Part shown: piece by piece, positions 24,681-33,581 of the stretch
Layout of the letters: the number at the start of each line of letters is the position of its first letter
Numbering within the stretch: position 1 is the first letter of the stretch
NCBI RefSeq assembly: GCF_010671565.1
Contig: NZ_JAABOQ010000005.1
Location: forward strand, 523,800-587,799
Source of the DNA: Spongiivirga citrea
GTDB taxonomy: Bacteria > Bacteroidota > Bacteroidia > Flavobacteriales > Flavobacteriaceae
Direction of reading: 5' to 3'
Length of the DNA stretch: 64,000 nt
The notes under the pieces: model-generated
What the model saw: the letters and a program-made list of their open reading frames with translations, nothing else
What the model was told of the DNA's origin: nothing
Databases searched by the model: none
Program-made: the position numbers and the translations under genes

Positions 24681-25298
24681 ATGAAATTCTTTAAACTATT
24701 TTTTGCATTAGTAGTAGTAGCTGCTGTTAGTGCATTTGCAATTAATGTGAAGCCCACATCTGACGGTTATAAAATAGACGATTATGCAACTGATTTTAAA
24801 CTAAAAAACGTCGATGGTAAAATGGTGTCAATGGCAGACTATACGGATGCAAAAGGCTTTATTGTGATTTTCACCTGCAATACTTGTCCTTATTCTGTCG
24901 CTTATGAAGATAGAATCATTGCTCTAGATAAAAAATACAAGAGTTTAGGTTATCCTGTGATTGCAATAAATCCTAACAACCCGGCGGTTAAATCTGGTGA
25001 TGACTTTGCTTCGATGAAAGTACGCGCAAAAGAAAAAGGATTTACATTTCCTTATCTGTTTGATGATGGTCAGAAGATTTATCCTAAATACGGAGCTACA
25101 CGAACTCCGCATGTTTTTATACTGCAAAAAACTTCAAAAGGCAATCAGGTAAAATATATAGGAGCTATCGATGATAGTTCTCGAAATGCTGATAGCGTTG
25201 AAGAAAAATTTGTTGAAAATGCGGTAGATGCTTTGTTAAAAGGTGAAGAAGTACCTTTAAAAACCACAAAAGCTATTGGTTGTACTATTAAAGTTTAA
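24681..25298 (+). CDS. Secreted thioredoxin/peroxiredoxin-like protein
   Basis: A 205-residue exported protein with a signal segment (KFFKLFFALVVVAAVSAFA) and an AhpC/TSA-type domain. The active-site motif is CNTCPYS (Cys66, Cys69), typical of the CxxCP-YS redoxin subfamily, and the cis-Pro region is TRTPHVFIL. It could act as a thiol reductase or peroxidase. It is in an operon with the TlpA-like lipoprotein before it and a small secreted protein after it. Confidence 0.88.
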   Translation: MKFFKLFFALVVVAAVSAFAINVKPTSDGYKIDDYATDFKLKNVDGKMVSMADYTDAKGFIVIFTCNTCPYSVAYEDRIIALDKKYKSLGYPVIAINPNNPAVKSGDDFASMKVRAKEKGFTFPYLFDDGQKIYPKYGATRTPHVFILQKTSKGNQVKYIGAIDDSSRNADSVEEKFVENAVDALLKGEEVPLKTTKAIGCTIKV

Positions 25299-25304
25299 TT
25301 ATAA

Positions 25305-25637
25305 GTGAAAATATCTAGCCTGCTATTGTTTCTTTTTGCGGGAGTAGGATTTGCTGTTGCTCAACAGAAGCGGACTTTTAAAGTCGATTCCTCTGAAATA
25401 ACAGACAAGATGCCTATTAAGCAAATTGATTTACTGAATTCAGAAGTTTTAGGACTTCTATTTGAAAAAATCAAGAAAAATCCAGAAGGTAATTTTGTTT
25501 TAGAAGAAGGAATTGAAAGTAAAGATCGTTCGATAGACAATATGCCAATTTATAAACCTAAAGGTCATTTTAAGTTTAGAATTTTCGAATTAGACAGTAC
25601 AACAACTAATTATTTAAGAATCGTAAAACCGAAGTAA
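25305..25637 (+). CDS. Small secreted protein of unknown function
   Basis: A 110-residue protein with a signal peptide (KISSLLLFLFAGVGFAVAQ). The likely start is the GTG at 25305, 6 bases after the redoxin stop. The mature part is charged and has no motif I recognise. Its stop codon lies inside the stem-loop of the operon terminator. Position suggests a role with the two redoxins, but nothing in the sequence proves this. Confidence 0.6.
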   Translation: MKISSLLLFLFAGVGFAVAQQKRTFKVDSSEITDKMPIKQIDLLNSEVLGLLFEKIKKNPEGNFVLEEGIESKDRSIDNMPIYKPKGHFKFRIFELDSTTTNYLRIVKPK

Positions 25638-25653
25638 TCACTTCGGTTTTTTT
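25625..25653 (+). terminator. Intrinsic terminator of the redoxin operon
   Basis: AAAACCGAAGT-AATC-ACTTCGGTTTT forms an 11-bp perfect stem followed by a run of T. The TAA stop codon (25635-25637) lies at the stem-loop junction, so coding and termination signals overlap. Confidence 0.85.
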
Positions 25654-25681
25654 ATTTTTACTGTATTAAATAAAATACATA

Positions 25682-25993
25682 ATGGATTTAAGTCAAGAAG
25701 ATTGGGTAAGCAAACTAAATGCTGATGAAAATGCGGTCATTTTAGATGTTCGTAGTGAGGAAGAAGTAGAAGACGGCTACATACCCCTTGCTCAAAATAT
25801 AGATATACGTCAAGGACAAGGTTTTATCGATGGGTTACAAGCATTAGATGCATCAAAAAACTACTATGTATATTGTCGTAGTGGGGCAAGAAGTGCTCAA
25901 GCATGCCAAATTATGAACCAAATGGGTTTTGATACGACCTATAATCTTCTTGGTGGTATCCTTGATTGGCAGGGGGAGACCGTTACTCCATAG
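25682..25993 (+). CDS. Rhodanese-like domain protein
   Basis: A 103-residue single-domain rhodanese. The active-site loop is CRSGARS with Cys65 as the persulfide carrier, preceded by ILDVRSEEEVEDGYIPLAQNI. It has no signal peptide, so it is cytosolic. It may move sulfur or act in redox signalling. It follows the redoxin operon terminator by about 30 bases, so it probably has its own promoter, which I could not identify. Confidence 0.92.
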   Translation: MDLSQEDWVSKLNADENAVILDVRSEEEVEDGYIPLAQNIDIRQGQGFIDGLQALDASKNYYVYCRSGARSAQACQIMNQMGFDTTYNLLGGILDWQGETVTP

Positions 25994-26099
25994 TTTTCAG
26001 TGGGTAGTAGCTGTATGCAATTTTTCCCTTGGTTATAATTGAAAAAATCACTAAAACTGGCGCAAGTGCTTTTTGAAATTTCAAAATATTGGGATTTAG

Positions 26100-26954
26100 C
26101 TAAGCCATTTGGTCTATCACCTTCAAGAAAGTCTCTGGCTCAGGTCGCACTCTATAATTATCCGTTAAATCAGCAAAAATGATCTTGTTTTCTGAATTCG
26201 TTATGATCACCGTGGGCATTACAGTATCGCTATCATAACCAAGAACCTGAAAGCCAGCAGGAATTCCATTTATTGCAAGAATACCTAGCTTGGTGGCTGC
26301 TTTATTTTTTACGTCTACCATAAATTCAAAGCCTACCTTAAATTTAGTAGCCAAATGTTTGGTGTTTTTATGAGGTTGTGGACTCACCAATACAGTACGT
26401 ACATTTCTAGCTGCTAGCTCCTGATATTGCTGAGCGATTTCCTTTATCTGCGCCATGCATAGCGGGCACCAATTACCGCGATAAAACAGATAAATGGTTG
26501 ACTTTCCTTCAAAAGAAGAAGATGAAACCGCATTGCCATTTTCATCTTCCAATTCAAAATCTATTAATTGCTTTCCTACTTTAAGTATTTCATTTGTATC
26601 TCTATCACTAAATTTCGAATACCATTTTAAGTAAACAATCCATAGTAATAGAAGGATCGTGGAGGGGAATAGCTTTGAAATGGGATTCTTATCAATCATG
26701 ATTCCCATTACAAGACCAATGAAAAACCCCATAAAAATTAATAAGGAATAGATTTTTAAATTGGCATCAGTTCGCGCCGTTGGTTTTATGAAAAGTCCAC
26801 CAAAAAGCGCAACAACAGTTCCCATAACAATGGTTTGTCCTACTAATAAAAATGAAAATCCGTTTTCCATAAATTGAAATACTCCATAACCCAAACAAAT
26901 TAAAGCAAGTACTGGGAAAATGGAAATAAAAAGAGATTTCAATAAGCTTCTCAT
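26100..26954 (-). CDS. Membrane-anchored peroxiredoxin-like protein
   Basis: A 284-residue protein with four predicted N-terminal membrane helices (about 7-27, 33-52, 67-87 and 93-110) followed by an AhpC/TSA-type domain. That domain has LFYRGNWCPLCMAQI (Cys163 and Cys166) and NGIPAGFQVLGYD. The RGxWCPxC pattern is typical of peroxiredoxin-like proteins. The redox domain may face either side of the membrane. It is divergent from the DUF2851 gene. Confidence 0.82.
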   Translation of the reverse strand: MRSLLKSLFISIFPVLALICLGYGVFQFMENGFSFLLVGQTIVMGTVVALFGGLFIKPTARTDANLKIYSLLIFMGFFIGLVMGIMIDKNPISKLFPSTILLLLWIVYLKWYSKFSDRDTNEILKVGKQLIDFELEDENGNAVSSSSFEGKSTIYLFYRGNWCPLCMAQIKEIAQQYQELAARNVRTVLVSPQPHKNTKHLATKFKVGFEFMVDVKNKAATKLGILAINGIPAGFQVLGYDSDTVMPTVIITNSENKIIFADLTDNYRVRPEPETFLKVIDQMA

Positions 26955-27026
26955 GAATTGTGTTTTATGATAAGTCTGATACTTTTCTGTAAGTTTACAA
27001 AACTGATAAAATTTTCGTTACAAAGC

Positions 27027-28295
27027 ATGAAAGAAGATTTTCTTCATTATATCTGGAAACATAAAAAGTTCGATTTTCAGAATTTAAAAACTGAAGATGG
27101 AGCAGCGGTAGTTTTAAAATCTGTAGGATCACACAATCTTCATGCTGGACCTGACTTTTTTAATGCAACTATCAATATCGATGGTCAGCTTTGGGCTGGT
27201 AATGTTGAAATTCATCTTAAATCATCCGACTGGTACGCACATCATCATGAAAATGATCCAGCTTACGATAATGTGATTTTGCATGTAGTATGGAATCATG
27301 ATACTGATGTTTTTAGAAAGGATAATTCTGCCATTCCAGTTTTAGAACTATCAAAATATGTCGATTCTAACTTGATATATAAATATGAAGCTTTAGTAGG
27401 GAAATCATTAAAATGGATTAATTGCGAACATGAGTTACCAGAAGTTGATGAATTTTTAAAACAGCATTGGCTAGAGCGTCTATATTTCGAACGCTTAGAA
27501 CAAAAGTCAACAGTAATTATCAAACTCCTTAAAGATTCTAAGAATGATTGGGATGCGGTACTGTTTAAGATGCTAACAAAAGGTTTTGGTACTAATATTA
27601 ATGGAGAGGCTTTTTTTAGTCTGGCTAATTCAATTGATTTAGGAGTGGTAAGAAAAACGCACCATGATCAACTTAAATTAGAAGCTTTATTATTTGGTCA
27701 GGCTTCTTTTCTAGATGAAGAAATTGAGAGTGCTTACCACAAGCAATTAAAAAAAGAGTATCATTTTTTGAAAAGTAAGTTTCAGCTAGACAACCAATCA
27801 GTTTTACCTATTCAGTTTTTTAGATTACGGCCTAATAATTTTCCGACAATTCGTTTGTCTCAATTGGCAAGCTTATATGCTTCGACCGATTCGTTGTTTT
27901 CAAAAATCATTACCCTAAAGAGTAAACAGGACTTTTATGATCTATTCGAAGTTAAGGCATCTTCATTTTGGGACACACATTATACTTTCAAAAAGGAAAC
28001 GGCGAAAAGAAGTAAAAAATTGAGTGAGTTGTTTATCGATTTGCTGTTAATCAATACGATTATTCCACTTCAATTTTGCTACACACAATCGCAATCTAAA
28101 CCCAATGCTGATGCTGTTTTAAATATTATTCAGGAAATCAAAGCTGAAAAAAATGGCATTGTCGATCGGTTCGGAAGTTTAAAAATGACATCGGTCAATG
28201 CCATGCATTCTCAAGCGCTTATTCAATTAAAAAAAGAGTATTGCGATCGGAATCTCTGCTTGCAATGCGCAGTAGGAAGTAGTCTGGTCAAGTAG
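27027..28295 (+). CDS. DUF2851 family protein
   Basis: With the start at the ATG at 27027 it has 422 residues and begins MKEDFLHYIWKHKKFD, as in DUF2851 proteins common in Bacteroidota; an upstream in-frame ATG at 26958 would add an unlikely 23-residue tail. Conserved segments include GPDFFNATINIDGQLWAGNVEIHLKSSDW and the C-terminal CDRNLCLQCAVG with three cysteines. The N-terminal part resembles a nuclease-like fold, but function is unknown. It is cytosolic. Confidence 0.88.
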   Translation: MKEDFLHYIWKHKKFDFQNLKTEDGAAVVLKSVGSHNLHAGPDFFNATINIDGQLWAGNVEIHLKSSDWYAHHHENDPAYDNVILHVVWNHDTDVFRKDNSAIPVLELSKYVDSNLIYKYEALVGKSLKWINCEHELPEVDEFLKQHWLERLYFERLEQKSTVIIKLLKDSKNDWDAVLFKMLTKGFGTNINGEAFFSLANSIDLGVVRKTHHDQLKLEALLFGQASFLDEEIESAYHKQLKKEYHFLKSKFQLDNQSVLPIQFFRLRPNNFPTIRLSQLASLYASTDSLFSKIITLKSKQDFYDLFEVKASSFWDTHYTFKKETAKRSKKLSELFIDLLLINTIIPLQFCYTQSQSKPNADAVLNIIQEIKAEKNGIVDRFGSLKMTSVNAMHSQALIQLKKEYCDRNLCLQCAVGSSLVK

Positions 28296-28314
28296 TTTAC
28301 TAACAAATCTTTTC

Positions 28315-28322
28315 TATTTTTG
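28315..28322 (+). promoter_or_regulatory. -7 element before the PspC-domain gene
   Basis: TATTTTTG fits TAnnTTTG and ends 5 bases before the ATG at 28328, which implies a message with almost no leader. A -33 TTG is not seen. Confidence 0.4.
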
Positions 28323-28327
28323 CTGTA

Positions 28328-28555
28328 ATGCAACTATTCTACAACATCTTATATTTTTTTCAAAAGCACGGATACGAGGTGTGCCAGCGTATTGCTGACA
28401 GAATGGGAATGCGAGCTAAAGTAGTGCGTATCTCATTTATATATGTCACTTTTGTAACACTGGGTTTCGGATTTGCACTATACTTATTCATTGCATTTTG
28501 GATGCGTATTAAAGACCTAATCTATTCTAAACGAACTTCGGTGTTCGATCTGTAA
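28328..28555 (+). CDS. PspC-domain small membrane protein
   Basis: A 75-residue protein matching the PspC core: an N-terminal amphipathic part (FFQKHGYEVCQRIADRMGMRAKVVRISFIY) followed by one membrane helix (VTFVTLGFGFALYLFIAFWM). PspC proteins sense membrane stress in Proteobacteria, but short flavobacterial versions have no proven role. It lies 3 bases before the potassium channel gene, so the pair is likely co-transcribed. Confidence 0.85.
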   Translation: MQLFYNILYFFQKHGYEVCQRIADRMGMRAKVVRISFIYVTFVTLGFGFALYLFIAFWMRIKDLIYSKRTSVFDL

Positions 28556-28558
28556 TGT

Positions 28559-29566
28559 ATGTTTAAGCTCTTTCGGTCAAAATTTGTCATAGCTCTTTCA
28601 CTATTAATAGGTATTTATCTAATAGGAGTTATTGGATACCGATACATATCTGGTTTTGGATGGGTAGATTCTATGTTCATGACCATGATTACAGTAACCA
28701 CTGTTGGGTTTTCTACAGTAGGTGAACTAGATCAGGCTTCAAAAATATTTACAATCTGTTTAATTGTAACTAGTGTTTTTATCTTCGGTTATGCGATTAC
28801 TGTGATAACTGAATATATTTTTAGTAAGACCAATACCAAACTACTTAAAAAGAAAAAAATGAAGAAGATTATCGACCAATATCATGATCATGTCATTGTA
28901 TGTGGTTATGGTAGAAATGGGCAACAAGCGGTTCAGAAGCTAATTACTTATGGTGAAAAATTTGTGGTTGTTGAATTGGATAAAGAGCTTGTTGATACGA
29001 TTGATATAGAAGAAGTACCATTTGTATTAGGCAATGCCAATCACGATGAGGTTTTGCTGGAAGCTGGTATCGAGCGTGCAAAGTGTTTAATATCAGCATT
29101 ACCAGATGATGCCGATAACTTATTTGTTGTGCTTTCAGCAAGGCAGTTAAATAAAGACCTTACCATTATTAGTAGAGCATCACAAGATACATCCTACAAA
29201 AAATTAAAATTGGCAGGAGCAAATAATGTGATCATGCCAGATAAAATTGGGGGAGATCATATGGCTTCCTTAGTTGTAGTTCCTGATTTAATTGAGTTTA
29301 TTGATAATCTAAGTGTTATGAATGGCGATACCACTAATATTGAAGAAGTATCGGTTGAAGATTTGTACGACACCCATGAAGCGAAGACCATTAAAGGTCT
29401 CGACCTTAGAAATAAAACTGGCTGTACCATAATAGGTTTTAAAAAACCTGACGGATCCTACATAGTAAACCCTGAGGCTGAAACGGTTCTGTCTCCTAAT
29501 ACAAGCATTATCGTGCTTGGTCGCCCCGAGCAAATTAACGCACTGAATAAATTGTACGATATCTAA
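28559..29566 (+). CDS. Potassium channel protein with TrkA-N and TrkA-C (RCK) domains
   Basis: A 335-residue two-helix ion channel (helices about 8-28 and 63-85) with a pore loop, followed by an RCK domain (VIVCGYGRNGQQAV, residues 112-125, NAD-binding GxGxxG) and a TrkA-C domain near the C-terminus. The selectivity filter reads TTVGFST (residues 47-53) rather than TVGYGD or TVGFG, losing the second glycine. It probably conducts monovalent cations with control by a nucleotide or other ligand. Confidence 0.88.
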   Translation: MFKLFRSKFVIALSLLIGIYLIGVIGYRYISGFGWVDSMFMTMITVTTVGFSTVGELDQASKIFTICLIVTSVFIFGYAITVITEYIFSKTNTKLLKKKKMKKIIDQYHDHVIVCGYGRNGQQAVQKLITYGEKFVVVELDKELVDTIDIEEVPFVLGNANHDEVLLEAGIERAKCLISALPDDADNLFVVLSARQLNKDLTIISRASQDTSYKKLKLAGANNVIMPDKIGGDHMASLVVVPDLIEFIDNLSVMNGDTTNIEEVSVEDLYDTHEAKTIKGLDLRNKTGCTIIGFKKPDGSYIVNPEAETVLSPNTSIIVLGRPEQINALNKLYDI

Positions 29567-29670
29567 ACAATTATATTTAACTGCCAAAATTTGGAAGTAA
29601 GCCGTAATTTTTAAGATATTGGCTCGCAGTTTTAATTAAACTAACAAAAACTTAACTCAAACATCAAATT

Positions 29671-31341
29671 ATGAAGAAGCAGCTACTAGCACTATTTTCA
29701 TTGCTTTTGCCCTTATTAACATTTGCACAAGAAGTCGAAGAAGAGGTCGGTCTTGATCAAAAAATCGATGAGGCTTTTAAGCCGGTTTCGGATTTCTTTT
29801 CTAATGTGATTTTCTTCGAAATCATGGGCACACCATTTGTCTTAATTCTATTGGTGGCCAGTGCTGCATTCTTTACAATCTATTTCGGGTTTCCTAATAT
29901 CAGATTCTTCGGTAAAGCGATTAATGTGGTTCGTGGTAAGTATGATGAACTTGATCATCCGGTTGCAGAGGCCATGTATGGCGATTCTACACCAGGTGGT
30001 GATGCCATTGAAACTATTAGAGATGAAAGTAAAGAAGGAGAAGTTTCTCATTTTCAGGCATTGGCAACCGCAGTTTCAGGAACGGTTGGTAATGGTAATA
30101 TTGCTGGGGTAGCATTAGCAATTGCATTAGGTGGTCCAGGTGCAACTTTCTGGATGATTGTTTGTGGTCTTCTTGGTATGTCAACCAAATTTGTGGAATG
30201 TACTTTGGGAGTTCAGTATCGTGATGTAGGTGAGGATGGTACCGTATATGGTGGCCCGATGTACTATATAAGTAAAGGTCTTAAAGATAAAGGATTTAAA
30301 ACTCTTGGTAAGGTAGCTGCGGTACTATTTGCAATTTTCTGTATCGGTGGATCTTTTGGTGGTGGTAATGCTGCACAATCTAATCAAGCTACGATAGTTA
30401 TAAAAGAAATGTTTGCCTGGGAAAGTACAGCAGCAGGTGCGCTAGTAGGTCTTGTTTTAGCAATTTTAGTAGGTATCATTATAATAGGCGGTATTAAGCG
30501 TATTGCATCAGTAACTGAAAAAGTGGTGCCGTTTATGGCGGTATTGTACGTACTTTGCTGTCTTTATATAATAGGTAGTAATTTCTCATTAATTGATGAT
30601 GCAATTGGACTTATAGTTAAAGAAGCATTCAATCCTACTGCAATAGGAGTTGGTGGTTTTATAGGAGTATTATTGGTCGGTTTCAAGCGTGCTGCATTCT
30701 CTAATGAGGCAGGTGCTGGTTCGGCTTCAATCGCTCACTCGGCTGTAAAAACAAAATATTCAGCTTCTGAAGGTTTAGTAGCATTACTAGAGCCTTTTAT
30801 TGATACAGTTGTTATCTGTACAATGACGGCATTGGTGATTATCATTTTCAACTTCGGTGAAGCTTTCGATTATGGTACTATACCAGGAGCCGTTGAACAA
30901 GCAGACGGTACTTTTAATGCCATTATTAATGGTATTACGTATACAGACGTAGAAGGTAAAGTGTTAATTGGCGGAGAGCTTAAGGAAGGTGCTGGAATTA
31001 CATCCTCGGCCTTTGCTCAATATATTCCTTATTCAAATGTATTCTTAACGATTGCAGTCGTTTTGTTCGCTGTTTCAACTATGATATCATGGTCTTACTA
31101 CGGATTGCAATCTTGGAAATTCTTATTCGGTAGAGGTAAAGCAGCAGATTTAACATACAAGTTATTATTCTTAACGTTTGTTGTAATTGGAGCAGCAGCA
31201 AGTATGGGATCGATTTGGGCATTCTCTGATGCAATGATCTTTGCGATGGTATTCCCGAATATGGTAGGATTATACTTCCTATTCCCAGTTGTTAAGAAAC
31301 AGCTTAATCGCTATCTAGATGCAATAAAGAATAGGGCATAA
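29671..31341 (+). CDS. AGCS-family amino acid (alanine/glycine):cation symporter
   Basis: A 556-residue inner-membrane transporter. The family signature is seen in QALATAVSGTVGNGNIAGVALAIALGGPGA, and the second conserved stretch FSNEAGAGSASIAHSAVKT is also present. About ten hydrophobic helices are predicted. A signal-peptide-like N-terminus (LLALFSLLLPLLTFAQ) precedes an acidic linker. An inserted loop at about 400-440 separates two late helices. It likely takes up alanine or glycine with sodium. Confidence 0.93.
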   Translation: MKKQLLALFSLLLPLLTFAQEVEEEVGLDQKIDEAFKPVSDFFSNVIFFEIMGTPFVLILLVASAAFFTIYFGFPNIRFFGKAINVVRGKYDELDHPVAEAMYGDSTPGGDAIETIRDESKEGEVSHFQALATAVSGTVGNGNIAGVALAIALGGPGATFWMIVCGLLGMSTKFVECTLGVQYRDVGEDGTVYGGPMYYISKGLKDKGFKTLGKVAAVLFAIFCIGGSFGGGNAAQSNQATIVIKEMFAWESTAAGALVGLVLAILVGIIIIGGIKRIASVTEKVVPFMAVLYVLCCLYIIGSNFSLIDDAIGLIVKEAFNPTAIGVGGFIGVLLVGFKRAAFSNEAGAGSASIAHSAVKTKYSASEGLVALLEPFIDTVVICTMTALVIIIFNFGEAFDYGTIPGAVEQADGTFNAIINGITYTDVEGKVLIGGELKEGAGITSSAFAQYIPYSNVFLTIAVVLFAVSTMISWSYYGLQSWKFLFGRGKAADLTYKLLFLTFVVIGAAASMGSIWAFSDAMIFAMVFPNMVGLYFLFPVVKKQLNRYLDAIKNRA

Positions 31342-31387
31342 GTTCTAGAGAATATATAAGATAAACTACTAATTCAAATAGTTCATT

Positions 31388-32233
31388 ATGAAATCCCATT
31401 TTCAGTTCAGTAAAAACGAACGAAATGGGATTTTCTTTTTGATTTTACTTATAGTAGTATTACAACTAATCTATTGGTTTGTTGATTTCTCTCAGGATGA
31501 ACAACTAGTGGTTAATAGTGAAATAGAATTACTTAATCGGCAGATAGATTCGTTTTCAGCTTTACAGCCGGTTAAAAAAGCCTTCACTTATAATCCGAAT
31601 TTTATTACTGAAGAGAAAGGCTATCAATTAGGACTTTCTTTAGACGAAATTGATAGGCTACATCGGTTTAGAGCAATAGGTAAATATGTCAATACCGCTG
31701 ACGAGTTTCAACAAGTAACCCAGGTTTCTGATTCTGTTTTAAATACGATAAAACAAGACTTTCGATTTCCGAATTTTAAACCTCAAAAGAAAGGAACAAA
31801 AGCACTTCTGGTAAAGCCTAAAATAGCTATTGTAAAAGAAGATCTAAATAGCGTTTCTGAAAATGAACTAAAGGCAATATCAGGAATTGGAAATGCGCTT
31901 GCAGCTCGTATTATAAAATTTAGAACAGCATTAGGTGGCTTTCTAGTTGAAGATCAATTATACGATGTGTACGGATTAAAACCCGAAGTTGTTAATAAGG
32001 TAAAAGAACGATATTCGGTGTTCACAAAACCGACGATTGAAAGACTCAATATCAATGAAGTATCGGCTTATGAATTGTCTTCACTTGTTTATGTTAAATA
32101 TAGTCTTGCTAAGAAGATAGTGGCTTATCGCGATTCAGTAGGTACATTTGAGTCCATTGATCAATTAACAAAAATTGAAGGATTCCCCACAAACAAGATC
32201 GAGAGAATTCGATTATATTTGTTAGTAGATTAA
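31388..32233 (+). CDS. ComEA-like helix-hairpin-helix protein
   Basis: A 281-residue protein with one N-terminal membrane helix (about 13-32) and several helix-hairpin-helix motifs, including LNSVSENELKAISGIGNALAARIIKFR and LNINEVSAYELSSLVYVKYSLAKKIVAYR plus TKIEGF near the end. ComEA proteins bind incoming DNA in natural transformation; membrane anchoring with HhH repeats fits, but no other competence gene is adjacent. It could also be a general DNA-binding envelope protein. Confidence 0.85.
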   Translation: MKSHFQFSKNERNGIFFLILLIVVLQLIYWFVDFSQDEQLVVNSEIELLNRQIDSFSALQPVKKAFTYNPNFITEEKGYQLGLSLDEIDRLHRFRAIGKYVNTADEFQQVTQVSDSVLNTIKQDFRFPNFKPQKKGTKALLVKPKIAIVKEDLNSVSENELKAISGIGNALAARIIKFRTALGGFLVEDQLYDVYGLKPEVVNKVKERYSVFTKPTIERLNINEVSAYELSSLVYVKYSLAKKIVAYRDSVGTFESIDQLTKIEGFPTNKIERIRLYLLVD

Positions 32234-32250
32234 AATTGCTTTAAAAATAA

Positions 32251-33441
32251 TTGCCCATGTACTTTACTGAAGAGCACAATGCATTTCGTGATAGCTTAAA
32301 GGACTTTCTAAAACGTGAGGTGAGTCCACATATCGAAAAATGGGAAAAAACGGGAGATATTGATCGCTTTATCTGGGAGAAATTCGGAGAAATGGGCTAC
32401 TTCGGATTGGCATACCCTGAGGAATATGGGGGACTAGATCTTGATTTTTTCTATACAGTAATTTTATTGGAGGAACTTCAAAAAATAAATTCTGGAGGTT
32501 TTGCTGCTGCTATTTGGGCGCATGCTTATTTGGCAATGACACATTTAAAATCAGAGGGCGATCATCATATTAAGGAAAAGTATTTAGCACCTAGTATAGA
32601 AGGTACAAAAATAGGTTGTCTTTGTGTTACAGAACCTTTTGGAGGATCGGATGTCGCAGGAATGCGATCGACGGCAGTAAAACAAGGAGATCATTACATC
32701 TTAAACGGATCGAAAACCTTTATTACCAACGGTGTCTATAGTGACTATTTAGTAGTTGCTGCTAAAACAGCACCTGAGTTAGGAAATAAAGGCATCAGCA
32801 TATTTGTGATCGATCGTGATAGTGAAGGTCTGTCTGCAACTAAATTAGATAAGCTTGGGTGGCGCGCCTCGGATACCGGTGAAATTGCATTTGATAATGT
32901 AAAAGTACCTGCTGAGAATTTAATGGGAGATGAAAACAAAGGGTTTTCGTATATCATGCAGCATTTTGCATCGGAACGACTAATTATGGGAATTAATGCC
33001 CATGCCCGATCAGAATATGCGATTGAATATACACTAGATTATATGTCGCAGCGTACTGCATTTGGTACTACTATTGATAAATTTCAAGCGCTACGTCATA
33101 AAATTGCTGAGCACGCCGCTGAGGTAGAAATGTGCAAGGAGTTTAATTACGCAACAGCCCGCAAGTTAGATCAGGGGGTATACGCTGTTAAAGAAGCGAC
33201 AATGTCTAAACTAATCTCTACTAAAATCGCTGATCAAGTTGCTTATGATTGCCTACAATTTTTAGGTGGTTATGGCTATATGGAAGAATATCCTATGGCT
33301 CGTTTGCTTCGCGATAGTCGATTAGGCCCGATTGGCGGGGGAACATCTGAGATACTTCGAGAAATTATAGCCAAGATGATTATAGATAAGAAAGAGTACA
33401 AAGCACCCGTTATTGATCAAAAAGAGTTGGCGGGTAAATAG
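32251..33441 (+). CDS. Acyl-CoA dehydrogenase
   Basis: A 396-residue FAD enzyme that oxidises acyl-CoA to enoyl-CoA. The signatures CVTEPFGGSDVAGMRS and LGGYGYMEEYPMARLLRDSRL are present. The usual C-terminal catalytic Glu position is glycine (IGGGTSE), while ASERLIMG places a Glu at residue 242, the site used by long-chain and isovaleryl-CoA dehydrogenases. This suggests a long- or branched-chain substrate. It lies 17 bases after the HhH gene. Confidence 0.94.
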   Translation: MPMYFTEEHNAFRDSLKDFLKREVSPHIEKWEKTGDIDRFIWEKFGEMGYFGLAYPEEYGGLDLDFFYTVILLEELQKINSGGFAAAIWAHAYLAMTHLKSEGDHHIKEKYLAPSIEGTKIGCLCVTEPFGGSDVAGMRSTAVKQGDHYILNGSKTFITNGVYSDYLVVAAKTAPELGNKGISIFVIDRDSEGLSATKLDKLGWRASDTGEIAFDNVKVPAENLMGDENKGFSYIMQHFASERLIMGINAHARSEYAIEYTLDYMSQRTAFGTTIDKFQALRHKIAEHAAEVEMCKEFNYATARKLDQGVYAVKEATMSKLISTKIADQVAYDCLQFLGGYGYMEEYPMARLLRDSRLGPIGGGTSEILREIIAKMIIDKKEYKAPVIDQKELAGK

Positions 33442-33522
33442 TTTTCAGATAGTTTTTGCACCTTATGTAAGGGGTTTGTAATAAGCTTGTAATCTTATTT
33501 TAATTTTTTCTCTTTTTTGTTA

Positions 33523-33550
33523 TTGATATTTAATTTTAAGTGTATCTTTG
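33523..33550 (+). promoter_or_regulatory. Promoter of rpsU
   Basis: TTG (33523-33525), a 17-base spacer and TATCTTTG (33543-33550) fit the flavobacterial consensus. The predicted start is about 33555, giving a leader of roughly 27 bases that contains the strong ribosome binding site. Confidence 0.7.
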
Positions 33551-33567
33551 CCGCCTTATAACTAATG

Positions 33568-33577
33568 AAAGGAGGTG
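33568..33577 (+). promoter_or_regulatory. Strong Shine-Dalgarno sequence of rpsU
   Basis: AAAGGAGGTG sits 4-5 bases before the rpsU ATG and is nearly fully complementary to the 16S rRNA 3' end. Such sites are rare in this genome type, where bS21 helps to hide the anti-Shine-Dalgarno. Here it decides the start codon at 33582 and likely mediates autoregulation. Confidence 0.75.
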
Positions 33578-33581
33578 TCTT

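Noticed and set aside
32251..33441. Acyl-CoA dehydrogenase lacking its catalytic Glu
   Set aside because: The C-terminal position is glycine, but E242 in ASERL occupies the alternative base position used by long-chain and isovaleryl-CoA dehydrogenases, so the enzyme is probably active.
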